Source: Orrella dioscoreae (GTDB lineage Bacteria > Pseudomonadota > Gammaproteobacteria > Burkholderiales > Burkholderiaceae_B). Taken from it: DNA of 64,000 bases. Location: the NCBI RefSeq assembly GCF_900089455.2, contig NZ_LT907988.1, positions 2,542,001 to 2,606,000 of the forward strand, written 5' to 3'. The notes beneath the pieces are model-generated. The model worked only from the letters and a program-made list of their open reading frames with translations. It did not search any database and was not told where the DNA came from. How positions within the stretch are numbered: the first letter of the stretch is position 1; the number at the start of each line of letters is the position of its first letter. A program made the position numbers and the translations under genes. This document shows positions 17,694 through 25,856 of this stretch, one piece after another.

Positions 17694-18434
17694 ATGTCCG
17701 CCCACGCGCATCACGCCGCCCACTGCCCCACCGAGCATCGGCTGATCCCGGCGCATGGCCGCCTGGGGCCGCGCACGCCGGCCCTGGGCGGGCTGACCCG
17801 CTATTCCAGCGTGGACTGGCCGGGCAAGCTGAGCGCGGTGGTGTTCGTGGCGGGCTGCCCCTGGCGCTGCCATTATTGCCACAACCCGGGCTTGCAACAG
17901 CGGGTCCGCGAGCTGGACTGGGACGAGGTGCTGAACTTCCTGGCGCGCCGGCGCGGCCTGCTGGACGGCGTGGTGTTCTGCGGCGGCGAGCCGCTGTCCG
18001 AACCCACCTTGCCCGCGCTGGCGGCACAGGTGCGCGACATGGGCTTTGCCGTGGCCTTGCACACGGCGGGCATCTATCCCGACCGCCTGGCCGAGATGCT
18101 GCCCGGCGTGTCCTGGGTCGGCCTGGATATCAAGACCGATGCCGAGGGCTATGACGCCCTGACCGGCCGTGCGCGCAGCCACGCACCGGTGCGCCAGAGC
18201 CTGGCCGCCCTGCTGGCGCACGGCGTGGCGTTCGAGTGCCGCACGACCTGGAGCCCGTCGTGGCTGCCGGAGCCGGCCTTGCTGGCGCTGGCCGAGACGC
18301 TGGCGGAACAAGGCGTGCGCCATTACGCCGTGCAGCACTATCGTTCCTCGCCGGAGGCGCTGGCGGCGGCGCCGCTGGCCGAGGCCACGCGGCAGCGCCT
18401 GGAAAGCCTGTTCCTGACGTTCGAGGAGCGTTAG
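17694..18434 (+). CDS. nrdG: Anaerobic ribonucleoside-triphosphate reductase activating protein (radical SAM)
   Basis: A 246-residue radical-SAM activase that uses S-adenosylmethionine and a 4Fe-4S cluster to place the glycyl radical on the reductase. The CPWRCHYC motif (CxxxCxxC, residues ~55-62) and FCGGEPL that follows are diagnostic. An N-terminal histidine-rich stretch of about 30 residues precedes the domain. AGGGGG lies before the ATG, 13 bases after the glycyl-radical peptide stop. It converges on ubiT with an 11-base gap and a shared hairpin. Confidence 0.93.
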   Translation: MSAHAHHAAHCPTEHRLIPAHGRLGPRTPALGGLTRYSSVDWPGKLSAVVFVAGCPWRCHYCHNPGLQQRVRELDWDEVLNFLARRRGLLDGVVFCGGEPLSEPTLPALAAQVRDMGFAVALHTAGIYPDRLAEMLPGVSWVGLDIKTDAEGYDALTGRARSHAPVRQSLAALLAHGVAFECRTTWSPSWLPEPALLALAETLAEQGVRHYAVQHYRSSPEALAAAPLAEATRQRLESLFLTFEER

Positions 18435-18450
18435 TGCGAGGAACGTCAGG
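18413..18450. terminator. Hairpin spanning the convergent 3' ends of nrdG and ubiT
   Basis: CCTGACGTTC and GAACGTCAGG form a perfect 10-bp inverted repeat. Its arms lie in the last codons of nrdG and of ubiT, with both stop codons in or near the loop. It can act as a terminator for both converging transcripts. Confidence 0.6.
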
Positions 18451-18877
18451 CCTGGCCGAACAGGCGCGCCAGCCAGGCCGGACGCTGCGAGGCGTCCAGC
18501 CAGTTCTTCACGATCAGCCCCAGTTCCGTGTCGCCCGAGATCATCAGGCGGCGCTGGAAGAACAGCGTATCCGCGTCGAGGGTGCCCTGCCCCAGCGCGA
18601 TGAAGTCCGACAGCGTAGCGGTGAGCGACAGCGAGACGTCCGCGCCTGCCTGGAACACCGGGCGGAAACGGCCGTGCTCGCAGCGGAAGACATGCCGCAG
18701 GCCCAGGTCGCTGACCGTGATGGCGTACGCGTGGCCGTTCAGCTCGGCGGGCGGCGTTAGCCCCGCCAGCTTGCGGGCCAGTTCCAGCCCGGCCACGCCA
18801 TGCAGGGATACCAGGCCGCAAGGCAGTCGGCGGCCGACCTTGGCCAACCATGCCGGGGGCGTGAAGGACAGACTCAT
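18446..18877 (-). CDS. ubiT: Anaerobic ubiquinone biosynthesis accessory protein UbiT (SCP2 domain)
   Basis: A 143-residue sterol-carrier-protein-2 domain protein thought to bind ubiquinone intermediates for the oxygen-independent hydroxylations. The N-terminal segment LPCGLVSLHGVAGLELARKL is hydrophobic, and the SCP2 fold ends with LGLIVKNWLD. The start at 18877 overlaps the ubiV stop by four bases (ATGA). It is the last gene of ubiU-ubiV-ubiT. The assignment rests on the domain plus its neighbours. Confidence 0.9.
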   Translation of the reverse strand: MSLSFTPPAWLAKVGRRLPCGLVSLHGVAGLELARKLAGLTPPAELNGHAYAITVSDLGLRHVFRCEHGRFRPVFQAGADVSLSLTATLSDFIALGQGTLDADTLFFQRRLMISGDTELGLIVKNWLDASQRPAWLARLFGQA

Positions 18878-19767
18878 GCGTGTTCCTCGTCGGGGGTGTG
18901 CCAGACGATGCCTGGCTGGCCAAACCAATAGCCGTTGCAGCGCGCGATGCCCGCGGGCGGCGACACGGGGCCGCAAGCCCTGCCCTGGCGCTGCTCGGAC
19001 AGCACCGAGACAGCGTCCCAGGTGCCCTGGCTGTGCGGGCTGATCCGCAAGGCGTCCACGCCCATCGCGGCCAGTTCCGTGGCCTGGTCCAGCAGGTCCA
19101 GGCAGGCCGCCGACTGCGTCTGCACGCCGTTGATCGCCAGGAAGTCCGTGGCGTCGCGGGTGCGCAGCATCAGGCCGTCGGGATGCTCGCTGCAGCGATA
19201 CGCGCACTCGTCCTTCTTCAGGCGGAAGTGCCGGGCGGTGAAGCAGCGCGCCGAAAAGGCCAGCGGCATGCGGCCCCACACCATCACTTCGGCCTGCATG
19301 CCCGCGGGACGCTCGGCCAGCAGCAGCGCCAGCGTCTCGCGGTCCATTTCCAGCGGCGCGACGAAACCCGTCGCGCCCAGCGACGCCAGCCAGTGCAGCG
19401 TGGGGCCGTTATAGGCGTTCATGTGCGGACCGGCGATGAAGGCGCGTCCCCGCAGGTGCCGCACGGCCCCTGTTTCCCCCGCCTCGAAGCCATAGCCCTC
19501 CTCGCCGCAGAGGCGGCGCACGGCCTGGCCTTCGCCCGCGGTCTCCACCAGCGTGCGCGTCACCAGCCGCACGGATTTTCCCGCGGTGCGCAGGTCGGCG
19601 GCCAGGTCCAGCCAATCGGCCGCCTTCAGTTCATGACGGCGGCTGCAGACGGTCTCGCCCACGCAGATCTCGTCGACGGCGCTGTCGGCCGCCTCGGCGT
19701 AGAAATTCAGCGTTTCCTGGCGGCTCCAGTAATACAGCAAGGGGCCCAGCGTGATGCGGTAGCTCAT
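18874..19767 (-). CDS. ubiV: Oxygen-independent ubiquinone hydroxylation protein UbiV (U32 family)
   Basis: A 297-residue U32-peptidase-like protein that, with UbiU, carries a 4Fe-4S cluster and supports prephenate-dependent hydroxylation of ubiquinone precursors without oxygen. The four expected cysteines are visible: one in VCSRRHE near residue 40, then ARCFTARHF, DECAYRC. It follows ubiU by 4 bases and overlaps ubiT. A protease role for the U32 fold is not expected here. Confidence 0.93.
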   Translation of the reverse strand: MSYRITLGPLLYYWSRQETLNFYAEAADSAVDEICVGETVCSRRHELKAADWLDLAADLRTAGKSVRLVTRTLVETAGEGQAVRRLCGEEGYGFEAGETGAVRHLRGRAFIAGPHMNAYNGPTLHWLASLGATGFVAPLEMDRETLALLLAERPAGMQAEVMVWGRMPLAFSARCFTARHFRLKKDECAYRCSEHPDGLMLRTRDATDFLAINGVQTQSAACLDLLDQATELAAMGVDALRISPHSQGTWDAVSVLSEQRQGRACGPVSPPAGIARCNGYWFGQPGIVWHTPDEEHA

Positions 19768-19771
19768 GGCG

Positions 19772-20788
19772 TCATTTCCAGGGACGGTCGAAGGCGCCTT
19801 GGGTCACCTGCGTGCCTTCGGCATGGCGGGCCAGCGCGGACATCCATTCGGGCCTGGCGGCAAAGCGCGAAGGCGCCGCGCAGGCGCTGTCGATGGCCGC
19901 GCGCAACGTGGCGACGACCTGCGAGACATAGGCGGGGCTGCGCTGGCGGCCCTCGATCTTGATGGCGGCCACGCCCATTTCCGCCAGGCGCGGCAGCAGG
20001 CCCACGGCATTGAGGCTGGCGGGCTCTTCCAGCACGTGATCAGCCTCGCCATCCACCTCGAAACGTCCCTTGCACAGCGTGGGATAGCCTGCGGGTTCAC
20101 CCGGCGCATAGCTGTCGATCAGGATGCCGTTCAGGCGTGCTTCCAGATGGCCGGCCTGCTCGGTCCAGCGCACCGCGTGCGCCGGCGAACAGACGCCCTT
20201 GTTGTTGGGCGAGTCACCCGTGGCATAGGAAGACAGCAGGCAGCGGCCTTCGGCCATCACGCACAGGCTGCCGAAGCCGAACACCTCGATCTCGACCGGC
20301 ACGGCCTCGACGATGCGGCCGATTTCGGCCACTGTCAGCACGCGCGGCAGCACGACGCGCTGGATGCCGAACTGCTCGTGCATCAGCGCGATTGCATCGG
20401 CATGGGTGGCCGATCCCTGCACGGAAAGATGCAGCCGCAGGTCGGGATAACGGTCGCGCGCATAGGCCATGAGGCCGGCATCCGCCATGATGACGGCGTC
20501 GGCGCCCCAGTCGTGCGCCGCATCCACCGCCTCGCGCCAGGCGGCGTTACGGCCGGCCTGCGCAAAGGTGTTGATGGCGAAGAGCACCTTGCGCCCCATC
20601 TGGCGGGCCAGCGCCACGCCGGCCCGGATATCGGCTTCGGTGAAGTTCAGGCCCGCGAAATTGCGCGCGTTGGTGGCGTTGCGCAGCCCCAGGTAGACGG
20701 CGTCGGCGCCTGCGTGCAGGGCGGCCTTCAGGGCGGCAAGGCTGCCCGCGGGGGCAACCAGTTCCATGGCATGTGGGTTCGCATTCAT
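19772..20788 (-). CDS. ubiU: Oxygen-independent ubiquinone hydroxylation protein UbiU (U32 family)
   Basis: Partner of UbiV in anaerobic ubiquinone synthesis; 338 residues. The U32 signature EVFGFGSLCVMAEGRCLLSSY, the later GVCSPAHAVRW and TLCKGRFEV supply the four cluster cysteines. E. coli UbiU begins at the equivalent of MELVAPAG, so an internal ATG at 20767 is a real alternative. Neither start has a clear ribosome-binding site. The gene heads ubiUVT. A weak FNR-like TTG-N8-CAA occurs at 20824-20837. Confidence 0.93.
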   Translation of the reverse strand: MNANPHAMELVAPAGSLAALKAALHAGADAVYLGLRNATNARNFAGLNFTEADIRAGVALARQMGRKVLFAINTFAQAGRNAAWREAVDAAHDWGADAVIMADAGLMAYARDRYPDLRLHLSVQGSATHADAIALMHEQFGIQRVVLPRVLTVAEIGRIVEAVPVEIEVFGFGSLCVMAEGRCLLSSYATGDSPNNKGVCSPAHAVRWTEQAGHLEARLNGILIDSYAPGEPAGYPTLCKGRFEVDGEADHVLEEPASLNAVGLLPRLAEMGVAAIKIEGRQRSPAYVSQVVATLRAAIDSACAAPSRFAARPEWMSALARHAEGTQVTQGAFDRPWK

Positions 20789-20881
20789 GCGGGGCAGTAT
20801 GCAAGCCGGCCGCGATGGCCGCCTTGCCCAAGCGCAATGAATGCGATGTTGCGACCCTGACGGCCGCAGGGGTTTCAGCCC

Positions 20882-20907
20882 CGGGGGTCAACCTCGGGGG
20901 TCAACCT
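20882..20907. repeat. 13-bp tandem duplication across the stop codon of the VUT transporter gene
   Basis: CGGGGGTCAACCT occurs twice in a row and the second copy contains the stop codon of the gene ending at 20901. The copy beyond the stop reproduces a second in-sequence TGA. It looks like a simple slippage duplication. Confidence 0.7.
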
Positions 20908-21476
20908 CGTACATGGCCGGCGTCCGCCGGTCTTGCGATGTTCCACATCAGCGCGCGGAACGGGGCCAGCAGCCCGGCGTTGACGGCCAGCTTGACCATC
21001 AGGTCGCCCAGCAGCCAGGTGATCCAGGGTGCGCCGGTGGCCGCGAAGGCGATGCCGAAGAACAGCGAGGTGTCCAGCGTGGCGGCCAGCGCGCCGGAAA
21101 CCAGCGGCGCCCGCCACCAGCGGCCTTCGCGCAGCTTGTCGAAGACATGGATGTCCAGCATCTGGGCGCAAAGATAGGCCACGCCCGAGGCCAGCGCAAT
21201 GCGCGGCGAGGCCACGAAGACCGAGGCGCCCAGCGCCAGCGCGAAGCCGATCCAGGCCACGCGGCGCGCGGCCGCCGGACCGTAGCGCCGGTTCAGCAGG
21301 TCCGTGACCAGGAAGGCGACCGGATAGGTCAGCGCGCCCCAGGTCAGCCAGTCGTTGATGGGAAACTGCACGAGGAAGTTCGAGCCCACCACGATGATGC
21401 CCATGGCCAGCACCGCCAGCGCGAAGGCAGCAGGCGGCAGCGGGGCGAAACGCGAGGGCGACGGTGCGTGCTGCAT
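20901..21476 (-). CDS. VUT-family (queuosine precursor-type) transporter
   Basis: A 191-residue membrane protein of the YhhQ/VUT family with about six hydrophobic segments. It has the family's NDWLTWGALTYPVAFLVTDLLNRRYG stretch (key part: TYPVAFLVTDLLNRRYG near residue 52). Members import 7-cyano/7-aminomethyl-deazaguanine precursors for queuosine in tRNA. It overlaps proC (TAATG), so it is probably co-transcribed. The substrate is inferred from family only. Confidence 0.85.
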   Translation of the reverse strand: MQHAPSPSRFAPLPPAAFALAVLAMGIIVVGSNFLVQFPINDWLTWGALTYPVAFLVTDLLNRRYGPAAARRVAWIGFALALGASVFVASPRIALASGVAYLCAQMLDIHVFDKLREGRWWRAPLVSGALAATLDTSLFFGIAFAATGAPWITWLLGDLMVKLAVNAGLLAPFRALMWNIARPADAGHVRG

Positions 21477-22363
21477 TACTTGCGGCCTGCCTGGCTGCCT
21501 TCCTTGGCGGCCGATCCGGCGGCGCCGCCGAATTCGTCGCCCAGCTCCCTGCCCCGCTGGGCTGCCGCGGCCATGGCGTGCGCCACGGTCTGGGGCAGTT
21601 GCGCCTGGGCAAACACGGCCAGCGCGGCGGCGGTGGTGCCCCCCTTGGACGTCACGCGCTCACGCAGCACTGCCGGCGATTCGGTGGACTCCGCGGCCAG
21701 TTGCGTGGCGCCGTCCAGCGTGGCCAAGGCCAGTTGGCGGGCCTGCCTGGCGTCCAGCCCCAGCGCCTGGGCGCCCTGGATGAGCGATTCGAGGAACAGG
21801 AAGACATAGGCCGGCCCGCTGCCCGACAAGGCCGTCACGGCATCGAGCGCGGCGTCGTCGGCCACCCAGACCGTCAGGCCGACGGAGCCCAGGATGGACT
21901 GGGCCAGGTCGCGGTCCTGGGCCGTGGCGCCAGGCAGCGCCGCCAAGCCCGTGGCGCCGGCGCCCACCAAGGCTGGGGTGTTGGGCATGCAGCGCACCAG
22001 GCGTTGCCAGGGCGCATCGGGCGTGCCCAGCCAGGCGGCCAGCGTGTCGCTGCGGATGCCGGCGGCCACGCTCAGCACCAGCGTGTCGTCGTCCAGCCAG
22101 GCACGGGTGGCGGCCACGGCCTCCTGCAACTGCTGCGGCTTGACGGCGTAGACCCACACCTTGCGGCCGGCCAGCGCGTCGTCGGGACGGGCCGAGACCG
22201 TCATGCCCTTGGCAAGCCAGGGATCATGCGCGCTTTCATTGATTTCCAGCACGTGGATGGCCGAGGCCGGGCAAAGCCTGCCGGCAAGCCCGGCCGCCAG
22301 CGCCGCGGCCATGTTGCCGCCGCCGATGAAGGCAATGGAAAGCGTATGCTGGGTCGTGGCCAT
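21476..22363 (-). CDS. proC: Pyrroline-5-carboxylate reductase
   Basis: Last step of proline synthesis: NAD(P)H-dependent reduction of pyrroline-5-carboxylate. The 295 residues have the N-terminal dinucleotide-binding FIGGGNMAAALAAGL and the C-terminal dimer/active-site stretch ALSGSGPAYVFLFLESL followed by VTSKGGTTAAAL. The start at 22363 has a GAGGA upstream; the longer frame runs over the tandem repeat behind ubiA and is not supported. It overlaps the VUT transporter gene. Confidence 0.95.
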   Translation of the reverse strand: MATTQHTLSIAFIGGGNMAAALAAGLAGRLCPASAIHVLEINESAHDPWLAKGMTVSARPDDALAGRKVWVYAVKPQQLQEAVAATRAWLDDDTLVLSVAAGIRSDTLAAWLGTPDAPWQRLVRCMPNTPALVGAGATGLAALPGATAQDRDLAQSILGSVGLTVWVADDAALDAVTALSGSGPAYVFLFLESLIQGAQALGLDARQARQLALATLDGATQLAAESTESPAVLRERVTSKGGTTAAALAVFAQAQLPQTVAHAMAAAAQRGRELGDEFGGAAGSAAKEGSQAGRK

Positions 22364-22418
22364 GTGCGTGGATTCCTCGTGGGTTCCCTGTGGAGGGATA
22401 CGGTGCCGGAATGTGTGT

Positions 22419-22446
22419 CGGAAACTCAATGCCGGAAACTCAATGC
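22419..22446. repeat. 14-bp tandem duplication across the ubiA stop codon
   Basis: CGGAAACTCAATGC is repeated directly twice, with a third partial copy following. The ubiA stop lies within the second unit. Like the repeat at 20882-20907 it duplicates a segment that contains a stop codon. Confidence 0.75.
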
Positions 22447-23330
22447 CGGAAAAACACCGTCTGGGCGAAGATGCCCGCGAAGACGGCAAAACCGAACCAG
22501 GTATTGTGCAGGAAAGCGCGGAAGCACGCTCGCGGGTCGCGGTGCCGGATCCAGCGCAGGTGCGTGATGGCGATGCCCGCGGCGCCCAGCAGGCCCAGGG
22601 CATAGGGCCAGCCATAGCCCAGCATGGCGCCTGCCACGCCCAGCAAACCCACGGTGGCGGCATAGAACACGCCGATCATCGCCACGTCCCAGCTGCCGAA
22701 GGTGATGGCCGAGGTGCGCAGGCCCAGCTTCAGGTCGTCGGGCTTGTCCACCATGGCGTACTCGGTGTCATAGGCAATGGACCAGCAGATGTTGGCCAGC
22801 AGCATGAGCCAGGCGGCGGCCGGGATGCTGCCCTGCAGCGCCGCGAAACCCATGGGAATGCCGAAGCCGAAGGCGATGCCCAGGTAGGCCTGGGGAATGG
22901 CGAAGAAGCGCTTCATGAGCGGATACGACGCCGCCAGGAAGGCGCCCACGAAGGCCAGCTGGATGGTCAGCGCGTTCAGCGGCAGCACCAGCAGGAAGGA
23001 CACCAGGGCCAGCACGATGGCCACCGCCAGCGCTTCGCCCGGACGGATCTTGCCCGAGGTCAGCACGCGTTTTTCGGTGCGCTGCACGTGCAGGTCGAAA
23101 TCGCGGTCGAAATAGTCGTTGATGGCGCAGCCGGCCGAGCGCATCAGCGCGGTGCCCAGCGTGAAGATCACCACGACGTGCCACGCGGGGCTGCCCTCGC
23201 CCGCCGCCCACATCGCCCACAGCGTGGGCCACAGCAGCAGCAGGATGCCGATGGGCTTGTCCGCGCGGACAAGCAGGAAGTACAGCGGCAGGCGCTGCCG
23301 CAGGAAAGCCAGGGTATGCATGGGGTGCAA
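22440..23330 (-). CDS. ubiA: 4-hydroxybenzoate octaprenyltransferase
   Basis: Membrane prenyltransferase that attaches the polyprenyl chain to 4-hydroxybenzoate in ubiquinone synthesis; 296 residues, about eight membrane segments. Both aspartate-rich magnesium-binding motifs are present: NDYFDRDFD near residue 70 and [13 protein letters not shown] near residue 190. An ATG at 23321 is an alternative start. It lies ahead of proC in the same direction, about 76 bases apart. Confidence 0.95.
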   Translation of the reverse strand: MHPMHTLAFLRQRLPLYFLLVRADKPIGILLLLWPTLWAMWAAGEGSPAWHVVVIFTLGTALMRSAGCAINDYFDRDFDLHVQRTEKRVLTSGKIRPGEALAVAIVLALVSFLLVLPLNALTIQLAFVGAFLAASYPLMKRFFAIPQAYLGIAFGFGIPMGFAALQGSIPAAAWLMLLANICWSIAYDTEYAMVDKPDDLKLGLRTSAITFGSWDVAMIGVFYAATVGLLGVAGAMLGYGWPYALGLLGAAGIAITHLRWIRHRDPRACFRAFLHNTWFGFAVFAGIFAQTVFFRH

Positions 23331-23428
23331 GGATACCAGCGACGGCGCCCGCGTTCAGGCGTCCGGCCTGCTGCGCGCGCAAAAGGGGACGCGGCATTGA
23401 CCGATGCTCGCACGGGTGCGACATTCCC

Positions 23429-23446
23429 ATGTCACATGACCGTCAC
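23429..23446 (+). promoter_or_regulatory. Pho-box-like site upstream of ugpB
   Basis: ATGTCAC-ATGA-CCGTCAC is two 7-base repeats separated by four bases, each matching CTGTCAC at six of seven positions, as in a PhoB box. It lies 82 bases before the ugpB start. The ugp operon is a known Pho-regulon member in enterobacteria. A weak -10 (TACGAT) follows at 23453. Confidence 0.6.
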
Positions 23447-23527
23447 AAACAATACGATAAGCTGGCTTGCAACGGCGCCCGATCCTGCTGGTCGAGGCGT
23501 CACGCGTTCGAAGCCCACGGAGACATC

Positions 23528-24838
23528 ATGCGCCATCGCCTCGCCACCCTCAGCCTCGCCACCCTGTTCACTGCCGTGGCCTCCCCCGCCCTTGCCGCCA
23601 CCGACATCCAGTTCTGGCATTCGATGGAAGGCGCGCTGGGCGAGCGCGTGAACGAACTGGCCGCCGAGTTCAACAAGCGCCAGACCCATTACGCAATCAA
23701 GCCGGTCTACAAAGGCACCTATGGCGAGTCCATGAACGCCGGCATCGCCGCCTTCCGCGCCGGCAACGCGCCCGACATCCTGCAGGTCTTCGAGGTCGGC
23801 ACCGCCACCATGATGCAGGCCAAGGGCGCGATCAAGCCCGTCCAGCAGATGGCCAAGGAAGCCGGTGACCCGATCGACCCGTCGATCTTCGTGAGCGCGG
23901 TGGCAGGCTATTACTCCTCGGCCGATGGCGAACTGATCTCCATGCCGTTCAATAGCTCGACGCCCGTCCTCTACTACAACAAGGACGCGTTCAAGAAGGC
24001 AGGGCTGGACCCCGAACAGCCGCCCAAGACCTGGCAGGCGCTGGCCGAGGCCGGCAGGAAGCTGAAGGCAGCGGGCCAGGATTGCGGCTACACCACCGGC
24101 TGGCCCTCGTGGGTCCAGCTGGAGACGTTCTCGGCCTGGCACAACGTGCCCTACGCCACCGAGTCCAACGGCTTCGGCGGCCTGAACGCCCGCCTGTCCG
24201 TCGATTCCGACCTGCACGTCCGCCACGTCGCCAACCTGGCCGCGATGGCCAAGGAAGGCCTCTTCACCTATGGCGGCCGTGGCGACGATCCCAACGCCCT
24301 CTTCGTCTCGGGCAAGTGCGCGATGTTCACGGGCTCCAGCGCCAGCCGCGCCAATATCCTGAAGAACGGCAAGTTCGAACTCGGCATCTCCACCCTGCCC
24401 TATTACGAAGGCGTGCAGGGCGCGCCCCAGAACACCATCATCGGCGGCGCCTCGCTGTGGGTCTTCGCCGACAAGTCGCCCGAGATCTACAAGGGCGTGA
24501 CCCAGTTCTTCAAGTTCCTGGCCAGCCCCGAGATCGCCGCCCGCTGGCACCAGCAGACGGGCTACGTGCCGGTCACCAAGGCCGCCTTCGAAGCCACGCG
24601 CAAGGCCGGTTTCTATGAAAAGAACCCTGGCACCGACGTCGCCGTGACGCAGCTGAACGTGGAAACGACGGCGCAGTCGCGCGGCGTGCGCCTGGGCTAC
24701 CTGCCGCAGATCCGCGAGATCGCCGAGGCCGAAATGGAACGCGTGTTCTCGGGCAAGTCGGAAGCGAAGACCGGCCTGGAGAACATCGTCAAGCGCGGCA
24801 ACGAGCTGCTCGAGCGTTTCGAGAAGAGCGCGCGCTAG
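23528..24838 (+). CDS. ugpB: sn-Glycerol-3-phosphate ABC transporter substrate-binding protein
   Basis: A 436-residue periplasmic binding protein with a signal peptide cut after ALA near residue 23. The mature protein begins TDIQFWHSMEGALGERVNELA, the typical UgpB opening, and has MPFNSSTPVLYYNKD near residue 140. It delivers glycerol-3-phosphate or glycerophosphodiesters to UgpAE. The start at 23528 gives the signal peptide; the upstream ATG at 23429 lies in the Pho-box region. It heads ugpBAEC, with hairpins before ugpA. Confidence 0.95.
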   Translation: MRHRLATLSLATLFTAVASPALAATDIQFWHSMEGALGERVNELAAEFNKRQTHYAIKPVYKGTYGESMNAGIAAFRAGNAPDILQVFEVGTATMMQAKGAIKPVQQMAKEAGDPIDPSIFVSAVAGYYSSADGELISMPFNSSTPVLYYNKDAFKKAGLDPEQPPKTWQALAEAGRKLKAAGQDCGYTTGWPSWVQLETFSAWHNVPYATESNGFGGLNARLSVDSDLHVRHVANLAAMAKEGLFTYGGRGDDPNALFVSGKCAMFTGSSASRANILKNGKFELGISTLPYYEGVQGAPQNTIIGGASLWVFADKSPEIYKGVTQFFKFLASPEIAARWHQQTGYVPVTKAAFEATRKAGFYEKNPGTDVAVTQLNVETTAQSRGVRLGYLPQIREIAEAEMERVFSGKSEAKTGLENIVKRGNELLERFEKSAR

Positions 24839-24849
24839 GCACGGGCCCA

Positions 24850-24873
24850 GCCGGCGCCTCGCGGCGCGCCGGC
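24850..24873 (+). terminator. Hairpin behind ugpB (partial terminator)
   Basis: GCCGGCGC pairs with GCGCCGGC over an 8-base loop, 12 bases after the ugpB stop. There is no T-run, so attenuation or message stabilisation rather than full termination is likely. Confidence 0.45.
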
Positions 24874-24904
24874 GAAAAATACGGGGCCGGACTACACTTG
24901 CCGA

Positions 24905-24947
24905 GGATCCGGCCCCGCGCGGCGCGCCGCGCCGCGAGGCCGGATCC
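24905..24947 (+). repeat. Large inverted repeat between ugpB and ugpA
   Basis: GGATCCGGCC and GGCCGGATCC flank a palindromic GC-only core, giving a very stable stem just upstream of ugpA. Such elements between a binding-protein gene and its permease gene usually raise the ratio of binding protein to permease. Confidence 0.6.
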
Positions 24948-24967
24948 CTTCCCTTCCTTGCCGGTAC

Positions 24968-25849
24968 ATGGATAAACGCGCCCGCTACGGCCACAAGGTC
25001 CTGCCCTATCTGCTGCTGGCGCCGCAGTTGGCCGTCACCCTGATCTTCTTCTTCTGGCCCTCGGGCCAGGCGCTGTGGCAATCGCTGCGCATCGAGGACG
25101 TCTTCGGCCTGTCCTCCCAGTTCGTCGGCCTCGACAACTTCACCGACCTCTTCGGCAACCGGGACTACCTCGACTCCTTCCGCGTCACCGCCTATTTCTC
25201 GGTCATGGTGGCGGGGCTGGCGCTGTCCCTGTCGCTGCTGCTGGCCGTCATGGCCGACCGCGTGGTGCGCGGCGCGGGCGTCTACAAGACCTTGCTCATC
25301 TGGCCGTACGCCGTGGCCCCCGCCGTCGTCGGCGTGCTGTGGCTGTTCCTGTTCTCGCCCGCCGTCGGCGTCCTGGCCGTCGCGCTGCACAAGATCGGCG
25401 TGGCCTGGAATCCCAGGCTGGATGCCAGCCACGCCATGACGCTGGTCATCGTGGCAGCGGTCTGGAAGCAGATCTCCTACAACTTCATCTTCTTCCTGGC
25501 CGGGCTGCAGGCCATTCCACGCTCCCTGATCGAAGCCGCCGCCATCGATGGCGCAGGCCCCTTGCGCCGCTTCCGGACCATCGTTTTCCCCCTGCTGTCG
25601 CCCACCACCTTCTTCCTGCTGGTGGTCAACATCATCTATGCCTTCTTCGACACCTTCGCCGTCATCGACACCACCACGCAAGGCGGTCCGGGCACGGCGA
25701 CGGCGGTGCTGGTCTACAAGGTCTATGCCGATGGTTTCCGAGGCCTGAACCTGGGATCGTCGGCGGCGCAGTCGGTGGTGCTGATGGCCATCGTCATCGT
25801 GCTGACGGTGGTGCAGTTCCGCTATATCGACCGCAAGGTCCATTACTAG
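24968..25849 (+). CDS. ugpA: sn-Glycerol-3-phosphate ABC transporter permease UgpA
   Basis: A 293-residue inner-membrane permease with six predicted membrane segments. The EAA loop reads [26 protein letters not shown] near residue 180 (core [10 protein letters not shown]), where the ATPase docks. [21 protein letters not shown] at the N-terminus is typical of UgpA. It follows the ugpB hairpins and precedes ugpE by 7 bases. Confidence 0.95.
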   Translation: MDKRARYGHKVLPYLLLAPQLAVTLIFFFWPSGQALWQSLRIEDVFGLSSQFVGLDNFTDLFGNRDYLDSFRVTAYFSVMVAGLALSLSLLLAVMADRVVRGAGVYKTLLIWPYAVAPAVVGVLWLFLFSPAVGVLAVALHKIGVAWNPRLDASHAMTLVIVAAVWKQISYNFIFFLAGLQAIPRSLIEAAAIDGAGPLRRFRTIVFPLLSPTTFFLLVVNIIYAFFDTFAVIDTTTQGGPGTATAVLVYKVYADGFRGLNLGSSAAQSVVLMAIVIVLTVVQFRYIDRKVHY

Positions 25850-25856
25850 GCCCGCC

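Noticed and set aside
20824-20837. FNR box ahead of ubiU
   Set aside because: TTG-N8-CAA has the right spacing but none of the inner AT bases, and its position would leave almost no leader for the annotated start; kept only as a comment.
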